DNA from: an uncultured Oscillospiraceae bacterium
GTDB taxonomy: Bacteria > Bacillota > Clostridia > Oscillospirales > Acutalibacteraceae
NCBI GenBank assembly: GCA_910587835.1
Contig: CAJUNQ010000109.1
Location: 1-64,000, forward strand
Direction: 5' to 3'
Length of the DNA stretch: 64,000 bases
Shown here: positions 16,818 to 26,130 of the stretch, one piece after another
Layout of the letters: each line of letters starts with the position of its first letter
How positions within the stretch are numbered: the stretch's first letter is position 1
Position numbers and translations under genes: made by a program
The notes under the pieces: generated by a model
What the model was told of the DNA's origin: nothing
The model's database searches: none
The model's input: the letters and a program-made list of their open reading frames with translations, nothing else

Positions 16818-17279
16818 ATGGCATTTTTAGGCAATATTAACATAGTCGGCTCTGGGTTGACCGCCCAGCAGCTGCGTCTTGACATTATTTCTGAGAACAT
16901 CACCAACCTGAACACCACCCGCACAGAGAACGGGGAGGGCCCCTACCGCCGGAAGATGGTGGTTTTTGAGGCTGAGAGCGGCCGGGACGGCTTCCGCATG
17001 GCCATGGCCCAGGCGGTGAACAACTCCAACCGGGGCACCGAGCGTTCGGCGGGAGTGCGGGTAGCGGAGATTGTGGAGGACGAGAGCCCCTTCTCCTTGA
17101 GCTACGACCCCACTCATCCTGACGCCAATGAGGACGGGTATTTGCAGATGCCCAATGTCACCCTGGTAAAGGAGATTACGGACGCGATGGCGGCCACCCA
17201 GGCCTATTCGGCCAATGTGACGGCCTTTAACACCCTGAAAAGCGTGATTACCCGGGGGCTGGACCTGGGCAGCAGGTGA
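16818..17279 (+). CDS. flgC: Flagellar basal-body rod protein FlgC
   Basis: Rod subunit of 153 residues with the N-terminal ISENITNLNTTRT helix region, the YDPTHPDANEDGYLQMPNV segment diagnostic for FlgC, and the C-terminal ATQAYSANVTAFNTLKSVI helix. It follows flgB by 54 bp. FlgC and FlgB build the proximal rod between the MS ring and FlgF/FlgG. Confidence 0.97.
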   Translation: MAFLGNINIVGSGLTAQQLRLDIISENITNLNTTRTENGEGPYRRKMVVFEAESGRDGFRMAMAQAVNNSNRGTERSAGVRVAEIVEDESPFSLSYDPTHPDANEDGYLQMPNVTLVKEITDAMAATQAYSANVTAFNTLKSVITRGLDLGSR

Positions 17280-17405
17280 CCTGAGGCTGTTTGACAGCTG
17301 GAAACAAAGACACAAAAAGCGCGGAAGGCGCATTTACTATAAAGAGCAGCCCGGCCTTATCTTTTTGGCAGGGGCTGGGGCAGCACCCAGGAAAGGAAGT
17401 TTCTT

Positions 17406-17729
17406 ATGATCAGTTCCATTACGCCTCTTACCTCTGGTATGAGCTCTATGGCTCCCATTACCTCCTTGTTTGAGGAGGGGAAGGAGCAGACGCAGAGCAG
17501 CGGGATTGCAGGCGGCTTTGGTAGCATTTTTCAGTCTGCCATTGACGCAGTGAAGGAGAGCGATGCGGAGAAAACCCAGATGCAGTATTTGATGGCCACG
17601 GGCCAGCTGGATAACCCTGTGGCCTTGAATATGGCCAGCACCAAGTACGAGCTCTCTGTCAGCCTGCTGGCGCAGCTGCGCAACCGGGCAGTGGAGGCCT
17701 ATAACGAGCTTATGCGTATCAGCCTGTAA
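17406..17729 (+). CDS. fliE: Flagellar hook-basal body protein FliE
   Basis: FliE links the MS ring to the rod and is the first substrate of the export gate. The 107-residue protein has the FliE core (FGSIFQSAIDAVKESDAEKTQMQYLMATG, then ALNMASTKYELSVSLLAQLRNRAVEAYNELMRISL). The serine/proline-rich N-terminus of about 35 residues is a little longer than usual. AGGAAAGGAAG precedes the ATG. The 126 bp before it hold no gene. Confidence 0.95.
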   Translation: MISSITPLTSGMSSMAPITSLFEEGKEQTQSSGIAGGFGSIFQSAIDAVKESDAEKTQMQYLMATGQLDNPVALNMASTKYELSVSLLAQLRNRAVEAYNELMRISL

Positions 17730-17774
17730 GCAGGGCCATGAAAAAACCGCGGAAGGGCTGAGGAGGTCAGGCAA

Positions 17775-19421
17775 GTGGAAGACAAGGCAAAAGACATCTG
17801 GATACAGGTCAAGGGGACGGTAGGCGGTCTGAGCAAAACAGTGAAGGCCATTATCGTCGCCGTTATTGTGATTTTATTGACAGCGCTGGCGGTCTATCTT
17901 GCCAACGGCTCCAAAACGGAGTATGAAGAGGTGTTTACAGGCCTCAACGGCGACGACATGACCGCTGTGTGCAAATATCTCTCGGATGAGGGGACCACCG
18001 ACTACAAGGTGCAGGACAATAACACCATTACGGTGCCCAAGGGCCAGGCAGACCGAATCAGGGCCAGCCTGATTGCTGCGGGCTACCCCCAGTCCAGCCC
18101 GGACTATGGACTGTACCTCACGAATATCAGCTCCCTGTCCACTGAGTCGGACCGCTCCCAGATGGCGCTGTATGAGCTGATGGACCGCATGGCGGCCACC
18201 ATCCGCTGCTACGATGGGGTGGCCGACGCGGTGGTGAACATTGCCCCTGGGGAGGACAGGCGGTATGTGCTGAGCCAGGACAACACCATTGAGGCGTCCG
18301 CGTCTGTGGTGGTGACCATGAAGGACGGCGAGCGCATGACCGATGGCCTGGCCGAGTCTATCCGGGCCACGGTAAGCCACTCGGTGAAGGGGCTCATCAT
18401 CGACGAGGTGGACATCCGGGACAGCGAGGGCAACAGCTATGACGGGTCTCAGGACGCCAGCGGAGATGTGAAGACCATTGCCGAGACCAAGCTGAACCTG
18501 GAGGACCAGTGGAACAAGAAGCTGCGCAAGCAGGTGATGGACGTGATGGAGCCCATGTATGGGGAGGGCAATGTGTCCTGCGCCGTGAACACCACTGTGA
18601 ATATGGACAGCTCTCAGTCTGAGTCCACCATCTATTCTCAGCCCGACTGGGCCGGAGGGGACACCAACGGCGAAGGCATTGTGGGCAAGAAGATCTGGTC
18701 TGGCAAAATAATCGCTGGTGAGGACGGCGTCGGCGGTGTGGTGGGCACGGATCCCAACGCAGACTTGAACACTTATGTAGAGGAGTTTACCCCCACCGGT
18801 GAGGAAGAGGGGCTGGAGGTCAGCGGGGAGAAGCAATTTGAGAACAACAAGACCATCACCCAGCAGCAGACCATTGGCGGTTACATTTCCGACGTGACTG
18901 TGTCGGTGACGATCAACAGCCGGGTGCCCAACACGGCCAATCAGGATCAGCTGGTGGGCCATGTTGCCCGGGCGGTGGGCATCAGCGCGGCGGACCAGAA
19001 CGAGAAGATTTCCATTATCACCCATGAATTCTACCGGCCTGAGGAGGACAATGTCCCGGCGGATACCACCCCGGTGCCCAACATCTTCGGGGACATCCCC
19101 CTGTGGGTGTATCTGGCGCTGCTGGCAGGGCTGTTCCTGTTCATGGTGCTGTTTACCGTGTTTGTGCTGCTGGGCCGCAGCCGCAGCCGCCGCAGGCTGC
19201 AGCCGCTGGAACCGGTGGTGGTGGTCGGCCCCGAAGCGGAGGAGCAGGAGCCCGCCGTGGAGGAGCAGGAGCCCATGGGCGCGGATATTATGGATGTACA
19301 TACCGAAAAGAGCATGGAGCTGCGCCGGTCTGTGCGGGAGCTTGCTGAGAGCAATCCTGAGATCGCGGCCCAGGCAATCAAGGCTCTGTTGAGGGGAGAT
19401 GAAGAGGGCAATGGCGGATAA
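17775..19421 (+). CDS. fliF: Flagellar MS-ring protein FliF
   Basis: FliF forms the membrane-embedded MS ring on which the rotor and export gate assemble. The 548-residue protein has one membrane helix near 24-48, the ring-building motif YceF-like domains (YEEVFTGLNGDDMTAVCKYL; TVPKGQADRIRASLIAAGYP), a long variable middle and a second helix near 438-462 followed by an acidic cytoplasmic tail. The tail end (ELAESNPEIAAQAIKALL) is the FliG-binding helix. GTG start with AGGAGG upstream. It overlaps fliG. Confidence 0.97.
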   Translation: MEDKAKDIWIQVKGTVGGLSKTVKAIIVAVIVILLTALAVYLANGSKTEYEEVFTGLNGDDMTAVCKYLSDEGTTDYKVQDNNTITVPKGQADRIRASLIAAGYPQSSPDYGLYLTNISSLSTESDRSQMALYELMDRMAATIRCYDGVADAVVNIAPGEDRRYVLSQDNTIEASASVVVTMKDGERMTDGLAESIRATVSHSVKGLIIDEVDIRDSEGNSYDGSQDASGDVKTIAETKLNLEDQWNKKLRKQVMDVMEPMYGEGNVSCAVNTTVNMDSSQSESTIYSQPDWAGGDTNGEGIVGKKIWSGKIIAGEDGVGGVVGTDPNADLNTYVEEFTPTGEEEGLEVSGEKQFENNKTITQQQTIGGYISDVTVSVTINSRVPNTANQDQLVGHVARAVGISAADQNEKISIITHEFYRPEEDNVPADTTPVPNIFGDIPLWVYLALLAGLFLFMVLFTVFVLLGRSRSRRRLQPLEPVVVVGPEAEEQEPAVEEQEPMGADIMDVHTEKSMELRRSVRELAESNPEIAAQAIKALLRGDEEGNGG

Positions 19422-20529
19422 AGCGACAAAGGCCGAGAAGAAAAGAGCAAAAAAGGGCGAGGCCGCTGCCGCGGAGGCTCCTGCCGAGGAGGTACTTCTG
19501 CCAGAGCTGCCTCTGCAGAGCTCGCTTTTGGACGCCATGAGCGGCGCGCAGAAGGCTGCGGCGGTCATTGTCTCCCTTGGGGTGGATAAGGCGTCTCAGC
19601 TGTACCAGTACATGGAGCCCGAGGATGTGGAAATGATCACCATTGAGGTGGCAAAGCTGGGCTATCTGGACGCGGACACCACCGAAGCGGTGCTCAACGA
19701 GTACTACCAGATGTGCATGACCAATAAGGCCGTGACCGAGGGCGGGCTGGAATATGCCCGCACGGTGCTGGAAAAGGCCTTTGGAGCCCAGACCGCGTCC
19801 TCGCTGTTGGATAAGGTTACCAAGTCTCTGAAGAACAGAGAGTTTTCGTTTATGAACAAGGCCGGGGAAAAGGACCTGTTTACGGCGCTGCAGAACGAGC
19901 GTCCCCAGACCATTGCCCTGGTGCTGTCCTACATAGAGCCGGACAAGGCGGCGGCAGTGATTGCCCAGCTGGAGCCGGATATTCAGATTAAGGTGGTGGA
20001 GCGCATTGCCAACATGGACAGCGCGTCTCCCACGGCAGTGAAGATCATCGAGGCGGAGATGTCCAACAAGTTCGCCAATATCTTCAGCAGCAGCAACATC
20101 CAGGTGGGCGGCATCGACTTTGTGGCCGATGTGATGAACAACGTGGACCGTGTCAGCGAGAAGAGCATTTTCGACGGCCTGTCCATGTACGACGCAGTGC
20201 TGGCCGAGGAGATTCGCAAGCGCATGTTCGTGTTCGAGGATATTCTCACCATGGACGACCGGTCTGTGCAGCGCTTTGTGCGTGACTGTGACACCCACGA
20301 CCTGGTGCTGGCCCTCAAGCCCGCCAGTGCGGAGCTGGCCAACAAGCTGTTCAAGAACATGTCCACCCGTATGGCCGAGTCGATCAAGGACGACCTGGAG
20401 ATCACCACAAATGTGCGCATGAAGGACGTGGACGACGCCCAGCAGCGTATTGTGGCGCTTATCCGTGACCTGGAGGCCAAGAACGAGATCATCATTCTCA
20501 AGGGTGGCAAGGACGATATTATTGCGTAA
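19399..20529 (+). CDS. fliG: Flagellar motor switch protein FliG
   Basis: FliG is the rotor torque-generating subunit, binding FliF at its N-terminus and MotA at its C-terminus. 376 residues: FliG_N (KAAAVIVSLGVDKASQLYQYM), the middle domain with the FliM-binding region (ERPQTIALVLSYIEPDKAAAVIAQL), and the C-terminal domain with charged helix (ELANKLFKNMSTRMAESIKDDLE). A Lys/Ala-rich tail of about 35 residues precedes FliG_N. The start at 19399 overlaps fliF by 23 bp; ATG at 19411 is a close alternative. Confidence 0.97.
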   Translation: MKRAMADKATKAEKKRAKKGEAAAAEAPAEEVLLPELPLQSSLLDAMSGAQKAAAVIVSLGVDKASQLYQYMEPEDVEMITIEVAKLGYLDADTTEAVLNEYYQMCMTNKAVTEGGLEYARTVLEKAFGAQTASSLLDKVTKSLKNREFSFMNKAGEKDLFTALQNERPQTIALVLSYIEPDKAAAVIAQLEPDIQIKVVERIANMDSASPTAVKIIEAEMSNKFANIFSSSNIQVGGIDFVADVMNNVDRVSEKSIFDGLSMYDAVLAEEIRKRMFVFEDILTMDDRSVQRFVRDCDTHDLVLALKPASAELANKLFKNMSTRMAESIKDDLEITTNVRMKDVDDAQQRIVALIRDLEAKNEIIILKGGKDDIIA

Positions 20530-20656
20530 TAACCGCCGCTGACAGGGCTTTTCCCAGTCCAAAGGAGGGGCTCTGGGAGCGGGAACCAATTCGAAGTGAG
20601 ACACAAGGTTGATAAAGCTTACCCCAAGTGGTAAGATGGTAAGGGAGGTCTTCTGT

Positions 20657-21502
20657 ATGCCGGGTATTTTCAAACGCTTCGTTAATGTGGCGGCTGACAA
20701 ATATGTCTTTCCGGATGCGGAGGACCTTACTGTTTCCAGCCCCGAGCCACAGCCGGCTGAGCCGACGACTGAGGCCGGGGAGGAGCAGCCTGCGCCCGAG
20801 CCTCCCCCTGAGCCCAAGGAGCCCACGCCGGTGGACTTTGCCCAGATTCAGGCAGAGGCCATTTTGGCTGACGCGGAGCGGGAGGCCAAGGAGCTGCTGG
20901 AAAAGGCTGTGGCTGACGCCCAGGCGGAGCTGGAACAGCTGCGCAAGGTGGCCCGGGAGGATGGCTATAACATGGGCTTTGCCCAAGGAGTGGCTGAGGG
21001 CCGTATGCAGGCCCGCCAGGAGCGGGAGGAGCAGGCTGCAGCCCAGGAGCGGGAGGTCCAGGCCTTTTTGAAGGAGGCTGTGCGGGCCAGAGACCGCATT
21101 CTGGAGGACAGCAAGGATGACCTGAAGGAGCTGGCCTTGGCCATTGCGGAGAAGGTCATCCGGGTTAGCCTGCGCAGCAGCAGCGGTATTCTCATTCGCA
21201 TGATTGAGTCGGCCACTGCCAAGCGCCGGCGGTGCGAGTGGGTGCAGATTTATATTGCGGACTGCGACGCCAGGGCCTCGGCGGAGACCATCCCTGAGCT
21301 GACCCAGGCTCTGTCCCGGCTGTCTGAGCGGGTGCGCATTATTCCCATGGCGGATGATGAGTCGGGCACCTGCATTATTGAGATGCCGGATGAGATTATT
21401 GACGCCAGCGTCTCTACCCAGATGGACACCCTGCGGGGCATTGTCACCGGCACGGAGGGCGAACGGGGCAGCTGGCAGACCACAGGTGGCGGCTATGTTT
21501 GA
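20657..21502 (+). CDS. fliH: Flagellar assembly protein FliH
   Basis: FliH is the stator-like regulator of the FliI export ATPase. 281 residues: a Pro/Glu-rich N-terminal region, a long Ala/Glu coiled coil (AEAILADAEREAKELLEKAVADAQAELEQL, about 70-150) and a C-terminal FliH/V-ATPase-E-like domain ending in the ICIIEMPDEIIDAS-like strand pair. The V-ATPase E family similarity is recognised by layout. ATG at 20657 has GGGAGG seven bases upstream; the longer frame to 20609 has none. Its last codons overlap fliI. Confidence 0.88.
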   Translation: MPGIFKRFVNVAADKYVFPDAEDLTVSSPEPQPAEPTTEAGEEQPAPEPPPEPKEPTPVDFAQIQAEAILADAEREAKELLEKAVADAQAELEQLRKVAREDGYNMGFAQGVAEGRMQARQEREEQAAAQEREVQAFLKEAVRARDRILEDSKDDLKELALAIAEKVIRVSLRSSSGILIRMIESATAKRRRCEWVQIYIADCDARASAETIPELTQALSRLSERVRIIPMADDESGTCIIEMPDEIIDASVSTQMDTLRGIVTGTEGERGSWQTTGGGYV

Positions 21503-22802
21503 GGATACCATCAAGCAGGTGCGGCAGGCTGAGACCATCGGCCACACCGGCAAAATAGAAAACATCGTAGGCATGTCCATCGAGGCCAGCGGCGGCAGGG
21601 CAGCTGTCGGAGATATATGCCGTATATATAGCGGGGAATCCGGAGGGCAGATACCAGCAGAGGTAGTCGGCTTTAAAAATGACCGGATGCTCCTGATGCC
21701 CTATGGGGAGATGACCGGAATTTCTTCCGGCAATTTTGTGCGCAACACGGGGCATCAGCTGCGGCTGCGGGTGGGACCCTTTCTCAAGGGGCGCATCATC
21801 AACGCCCTGGGCCAGCCCATTGACGACAAGGCCCCCTTTGAGGGGGGCGATACATATTTTTTGGGCAGCAGCTACATCAACCCTTTGACCCGGCCTCCCA
21901 TTCGGGAGCGTATGGAGTTTGGGGTAAAAGCCATTGACAGTCTGCTGACTATTGGCAAGGGCCAGCGTATGGGCATTTTCGCAGGCTCTGGCGTGGGCAA
22001 GAGCACCTTGATGGGGATGATTGCCAAGTATGTGAAGGCGGACATCAACGTGATTGCCCTGGTGGGGGAGCGCGGTCGTGAGGTGCTGGAATTTGTGGAA
22101 AAGGACCTGGGCGAGGAGGGAATGCGCCGCTCTGTGTTGGTGGTGGCCACCTCGGACCAGCCGGCCATGCTGCGGAAGAAATGCCCCACCGTGGCCACAG
22201 GGATTGCGGAGTATTTCCGGGACCAGGGCCTGGACGTGCTGCTGATGATGGACTCGCTGACCCGCTTCGCCATGGCCCAGCGGGAGGTGGGACTTGCCAT
22301 CGGCGAGCCGCCGGTGTCCCGGGGCTATACGCCGTCTATTTACGCGGAGCTGCCCAAGCTGCTGGAACGCAGCGGCAACTTCAAAAAGGGCTCGATTACC
22401 GGCATTTACACGGTGCTGGTGGAGGGCGATGACACCAACGAGCCCATTGCCGACACGGTGCGGGGCATTCTGGACGGGCATATTGTGCTGAGCCGGAGCC
22501 TGGCCGCGGCCAACCATTACCCAGCCATTGACGTGGGGGCCAGCATCTCCCGTTTGATGGTGGAGTTGGTGGACGACCGGCACAAGCAGCTGGCCTCGCG
22601 GCTGCGGGATATTATGAGCACCTACAATCAGAATGCGGACTTGGTTTCTATTGGTGCGTATAAGGCGGGGACGAACCCTAAGCTGGACTTTGCGCTGACA
22701 AAAATTGACAAGATTAACGAGTTTTTGAAGCAGGGGACAGAGGAAGCTTTTACTTACGAGCAATGCGTGGACCAGATGAACCGCATTCTTGCGGGAAGAT
22801 AA
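21495..22802 (+). CDS. fliI: Flagellar export ATPase FliI
   Basis: FliI is a hexameric ATPase, related to F1-beta, that helps unfold and load substrates for flagellar export. 435 residues with Walker A GIFAGSGVGKSTLMG, the catalytic region ALVGERGREVLEFVEKDLG and Walker B VLLMMDSLTRFAMAQREVGLA. Full length. The ATG overlaps the fliH stop by 8 bp (translational coupling). The next gene, fliJ, completes the export ATPase complex. Confidence 0.97.
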   Translation: MFEDTIKQVRQAETIGHTGKIENIVGMSIEASGGRAAVGDICRIYSGESGGQIPAEVVGFKNDRMLLMPYGEMTGISSGNFVRNTGHQLRLRVGPFLKGRIINALGQPIDDKAPFEGGDTYFLGSSYINPLTRPPIRERMEFGVKAIDSLLTIGKGQRMGIFAGSGVGKSTLMGMIAKYVKADINVIALVGERGREVLEFVEKDLGEEGMRRSVLVVATSDQPAMLRKKCPTVATGIAEYFRDQGLDVLLMMDSLTRFAMAQREVGLAIGEPPVSRGYTPSIYAELPKLLERSGNFKKGSITGIYTVLVEGDDTNEPIADTVRGILDGHIVLSRSLAAANHYPAIDVGASISRLMVELVDDRHKQLASRLRDIMSTYNQNADLVSIGAYKAGTNPKLDFALTKIDKINEFLKQGTEEAFTYEQCVDQMNRILAGR

Positions 22803-23085
22803 GGAAAAGTGGGGGGCGGCTGGTTGCTGTGCCGCCAGCTTGCCGGTAACAATGATGCGCCCATGGGCAAGAGGCCCGGTGGGGCGGCAGTATTTCTTCA
22901 TATATAGTGGGACGGGGCACGGCTGTGTCCCTTGAAACGCCGGTAGGCCGGGATGTATGTATGCCCGGGCAGCGGTGAAGGACGGTCTTTTCGTATGGGC
23001 CGGCAGGAGCTGGTCAGGAACCGGCGGCGTTTGCTGTCATAATATATAAGAGAGCCATTTTATTTGTAGAAAGAGGGCGATGGCC
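22803..23085. other. fliI-fliJ spacer
   Basis: About 280 bp, the longest gap in the fla/che operon. It is GC-rich with several short inverted segments (for example around 22822-22892 and 22945-22990) and an AT-rich TCATAATATATAAG at 23037-23050 that could include a -10 element. No gene, known riboswitch core or T-tailed terminator recognised. Confidence 0.4.
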
Positions 23086-23544
23086 ATGAAGAAGTTCAAG
23101 TTTCAGCTGGACACGGTGCTTCGGTATAAAAACCAGGTGCTGGATATCCGGCTGGCGGAGCATGGCTCGGCGTTGGCGGCGGTACGCCGTCAGGAGGCTG
23201 TGCTGGAGCAGGCCCGGCGGAACCGGATCGCCTGCGAGGAAGAGTACCGGCGGAAGAAGGCCGAGGGAATCACCATCGCGGATTCCATGAAGTATGAGAC
23301 CGGTATTGAGGTATTGGAGCGCCGGGTGCAGCGGGAGGCAGGGCTTCTTAAGGAGCTGCAGAAGGCCGAGGAGGAGAAACGCCGGCTGCTGGTGGAGGCC
23401 AGACAGGAGACCCAGTCGCTGGAAAAGCTGAAGGACATAAAGAGAGGCGAGTATGACGCGGCTGTGGCAAAGGCCGAGGAGAAGGAGATTGACGACCTGG
23501 TGATGGCCCGCCGTTCTGCCGCTGTGCAGGAGGGCGCGCTGTGA
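23086..23544 (+). CDS. fliJ: Flagellar export chaperone FliJ
   Basis: FliJ is the coiled-coil stalk of the FliI ring and links it to FlhA. About 152 residues, nearly all charged helix, opening with the family's FKFQLDTVLRYKNQVLD and continuing as heptads to the end. ATG at 23086 is chosen because AAGAGGG lies eight bases upstream; ATG two codons earlier is nearly as likely. It follows a roughly 280-bp gap after fliI. Confidence 0.88.
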   Translation: MKKFKFQLDTVLRYKNQVLDIRLAEHGSALAAVRRQEAVLEQARRNRIACEEEYRRKKAEGITIADSMKYETGIEVLERRVQREAGLLKELQKAEEEKRRLLVEARQETQSLEKLKDIKRGEYDAAVAKAEEKEIDDLVMARRSAAVQEGAL

Positions 23545-23631
23545 GGACCCGCCGGATAAACAGGAGTATAAGGCCCGAAAAGAACTTTGGGCATAACATA
23601 TAGCATATACATAGAAAAGGAGGTGGACGAA

Positions 23632-24804
23632 ATGAACTTAGATCTGTTGATCCAAGGAGTGGCTGCGGATATCATTCACAATGTGCAGACCACAGTGCCC
23701 GGAGACTCTGGCAGCGAGGAGGAGGATTTTGAGGCCATGCTGCTGAAGCAGAGTCAGGCCGCGAAGCCCCAGCGCAAGGAGGAAGCCCCTAAGGACAAGG
23801 CCGACGGGAAGCAGGAGACGGAAGAGTCCCAGAAAAACAGCACCAAAGGTCAGGAGACCACAGAGAAGGGCCAGGAGGTGGCCGCGGCTCTTGTGACCTC
23901 TCAGCCTGTGGTGCCGTTTGAGCTTGTGGCTGGCGCCGGTGAGAACACCGCAGCCGTCGGGCTGGAGGGCGCTGTTCAGTCGCCTGTGCTGACGGACGCT
24001 GCTGTTTGGGTGGAAGACGCCCCCGTGCGGACGGAGGAGGTCCAGCCCGGCCTGGTGCAGGAGGCCCAGCCTCAGACCCAGGAGAGCCTGGGCGAAATGG
24101 GGACGCTGCCCCAGACCCAGGTCCTGCCCCTGCCTGAGAACCAGGAGGTGCAGGAGCAGCCCATGCTTCAGCCGGAGGGTCCGGAGCTTCCTGAGGCTGT
24201 GCAGCCTGTGGAGACCAAGGAGCAGGCAGCTGCCTTTACACAGGTTCAGCCAGAGGGCGGGGAGCCCCGGCGGACCGAGGAGGAAGGGCAGGTGACCGAC
24301 GCTTCTGTGGGAGCCCAGCCCCTGTTCCAGCGGGAGACCGCTACGCCGGTGAAGGTGGCTGACCCCGAGCCGGTGTATGCCGAGGAGCCCGAGGCCCCCC
24401 AGCAGCTGGCGGCAAAGCTCAGCCAGGCATTGGAGCGGGGAGATTCCATGGTGCAGCTACAGCTGACTCCGGAGAGCCTGGGCAAGCTGACCGTGGAGAT
24501 TACCCGGACGGCCCAGGGCCAGCTGAGCGTTGTGCTCACCCCGGAGACAGCCAAGGCGGCAAGCCTTTTGCAGCAGCACAGCGGTTCGCTGTTGAGTGCG
24601 CTGATGGGCGATGGCCGTGAGGCGGAGATTATCGTGCAGCAGCCCCAGCAGCCGGAGACACCCAACCAGTTTTTGAACCCGGACGGGCAGAACCGGCAGC
24701 AGCACCAGCAGCAACAGCAGCAGCACAGGCCCAAGGGGACTACCGAGGACTTTTTGCAGCAGCTGCGGCTGGGTCTGGTGGACGCGGGCGCACAGGTGGA
24801 CTGA
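23632..24804 (+). CDS. fliK: Flagellar hook-length control protein FliK
   Basis: FliK is the molecular ruler that stops hook growth and switches export to filament-type substrates through FlhB. 390 residues: a long disordered Glu/Gln/Pro-rich N-terminal ruler, then the conserved C-terminal Flg_hook domain (AKLSQALERGDSMVQLQLTPESLGKLTVEI, about 265-345) and a glutamine/histidine-rich tail. ATG at 23632 with AAAAGGAGG upstream. The middle is low complexity, as usual for this family. flgD follows. Confidence 0.9.
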   Translation: MNLDLLIQGVAADIIHNVQTTVPGDSGSEEEDFEAMLLKQSQAAKPQRKEEAPKDKADGKQETEESQKNSTKGQETTEKGQEVAAALVTSQPVVPFELVAGAGENTAAVGLEGAVQSPVLTDAAVWVEDAPVRTEEVQPGLVQEAQPQTQESLGEMGTLPQTQVLPLPENQEVQEQPMLQPEGPELPEAVQPVETKEQAAAFTQVQPEGGEPRRTEEEGQVTDASVGAQPLFQRETATPVKVADPEPVYAEEPEAPQQLAAKLSQALERGDSMVQLQLTPESLGKLTVEITRTAQGQLSVVLTPETAKAASLLQQHSGSLLSALMGDGREAEIIVQQPQQPETPNQFLNPDGQNRQQHQQQQQQHRPKGTTEDFLQQLRLGLVDAGAQVD

Positions 24805-24944
24805 ACGCCCGGTCAGAGGCCGGGCAGAGAGAAGGGGCTGGCTGCCCACCCAGGGCCTAAATAGGTCCGGCGGAGGGCGGAGTGGCTCTGTCAGTCAACC
24901 CTGGCGCGGGCACCAAAAATTTACAGTAGAAAGGCGGGAAGACC

Positions 24945-25556
24945 ATGCCAACAGGCGCGACAGCCGGAATGAGCGATTTGGCCAACCGGCTTGGCACCAC
25001 GGCCAATGTGGCCAGAAAGGCCCAGAATTCTACCAACAAGAAGGCTGGTAAGGAGCTGGACATGAACGACTTTCTCACCCTGATGGTCGCCATGTTCCAG
25101 AACCAGGATATTGACAATGCCGCCTCGACCACCGACATGATGAACCAGATGGTACAGATGTCTGTGGTGCAGGCCATTACCAACATCAGCACGCTGATTG
25201 ACGACTCTACGGTGCTGACCTATGCCGCCTCTTTGGTGGGCAAGGAGGTCACGGTAGGACAGTATGTAGGCAAGGAGCTTAAGGAGATTGTAGGCGTTGT
25301 CACCGGCACCGGCACCCTGAACGGGCAGCAGGTTATTTTCATCGGGGACGAGAGCTATTATCTCAACGACGTGATGGCTGTGGGCCGTCTGCCGGACAAG
25401 GGCACGGACCTGAACCCGGACGGCAGCGAGGACAAGGACGATTCTACCGACCCGGTGGACCCGGATAAGCCCACGGACCCGACAGACCCGGATCAGCCGG
25501 TGGACCCTGAAAAGCCCACGGACCCGGACGCTACGGAGCCAGAGCAGGCGGTTTAG
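24945..25556 (+). CDS. flgD: Hook assembly scaffold protein FlgD with DP-rich tail
   Basis: FlgD caps the growing hook. The 203-residue protein has the FlgD core (MNDFLTLMVAMFQNQDIDNAASTTDMMNQMVQMSVVQAI) followed by the GKEVTV region. It ends with an unusual 45-residue acidic tail of D-P-x-K/Q-P repeats (DPVDPDKPTDPTDPDQPVDP). The core is shorter than proteobacterial FlgD, lacking the Tudor/FnIII region, as in many Firmicutes. The gap of 140 bp from fliK has no gene. Confidence 0.92.
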   Translation: MPTGATAGMSDLANRLGTTANVARKAQNSTNKKAGKELDMNDFLTLMVAMFQNQDIDNAASTTDMMNQMVQMSVVQAITNISTLIDDSTVLTYAASLVGKEVTVGQYVGKELKEIVGVVTGTGTLNGQQVIFIGDESYYLNDVMAVGRLPDKGTDLNPDGSEDKDDSTDPVDPDKPTDPTDPDQPVDPEKPTDPDATEPEQAV

Positions 25557-25572
25557 AACGGAGGTTGAGGGT

Positions 25573-25977
25573 ATGATAGACCGGGTAAAGGGCGTGGGGC
25601 AGGTCATGCCCGTGGGGCAAACGCCCCCGCAGGCCCATGCCCCAGGCGCAAAGGCCAGCTTTGGCGAGATTATGAGCCAGGTGCGGCAGGAGAGCGTTCA
25701 GCCCAGCGCGCCCCCTCAGAGCCAGGGCATCAACTTTTCAAAGCACGCCATGAGCCGGGCGGAGGAGCGGGGCATTGAACTGACCCCGGCCCTGATGCAG
25801 CAGCTGGCGGGCTCGGTGGAAAAGGCCCAGGAGAAGGGCGCGAAGAACATTCTGGCGTTTAACGCCACCCAGGCCTTCATCATCAATGTGCCTTTTGGGC
25901 GGGTGATTACCACCATGAACCAGGAGGAGATGAAGGAGAACGTTTTTACCAACATCGACGGCGCGGTTTTGATTTAG
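25573..25977 (+). CDS. Flagellar operon protein, TIGR02530 family
   Basis: A 134-residue protein of the small family found between flgD and flgE in Firmicutes and spirochaetes; role unclear, probably in hook assembly. The diagnostic core is FSKHAMSRAEERGIELTPALMQQL, followed by KGAKNILAF and the end ENVFTNIDGAVLI. The N-terminus is Pro/Gln-rich. AACGGAGGTTGAGG precedes the ATG by a normal distance. Called from memory of the family pattern and position. Confidence 0.85.
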   Translation: MIDRVKGVGQVMPVGQTPPQAHAPGAKASFGEIMSQVRQESVQPSAPPQSQGINFSKHAMSRAEERGIELTPALMQQLAGSVEKAQEKGAKNILAFNATQAFIINVPFGRVITTMNQEEMKENVFTNIDGAVLI

Positions 25978-26130
25978 CCGGACCCTTGGGCTGACCTTTG
26001 TCAGCCGCTGGGAGGCTTGGGGGCGGGCCCGAATGGCCTGCCCCGGACCGCCGCGACTTACGCAAATTTTTTCGTTTCGCGGAACAGAGGGGAGAGGCTC
26101 CCTGCTGAAAGCCGCGGGAAAGGATAGAGA

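Noticed and set aside
9022..22855. Shared segment AGCTTGCCGGTAANAATG at 9022-9040 and 22837-22855
   Set aside because: Only about 18 bp, no conserved flanks or pairing pattern; could be chance in GC-rich DNA. Not enough to call a repeat or riboswitch.
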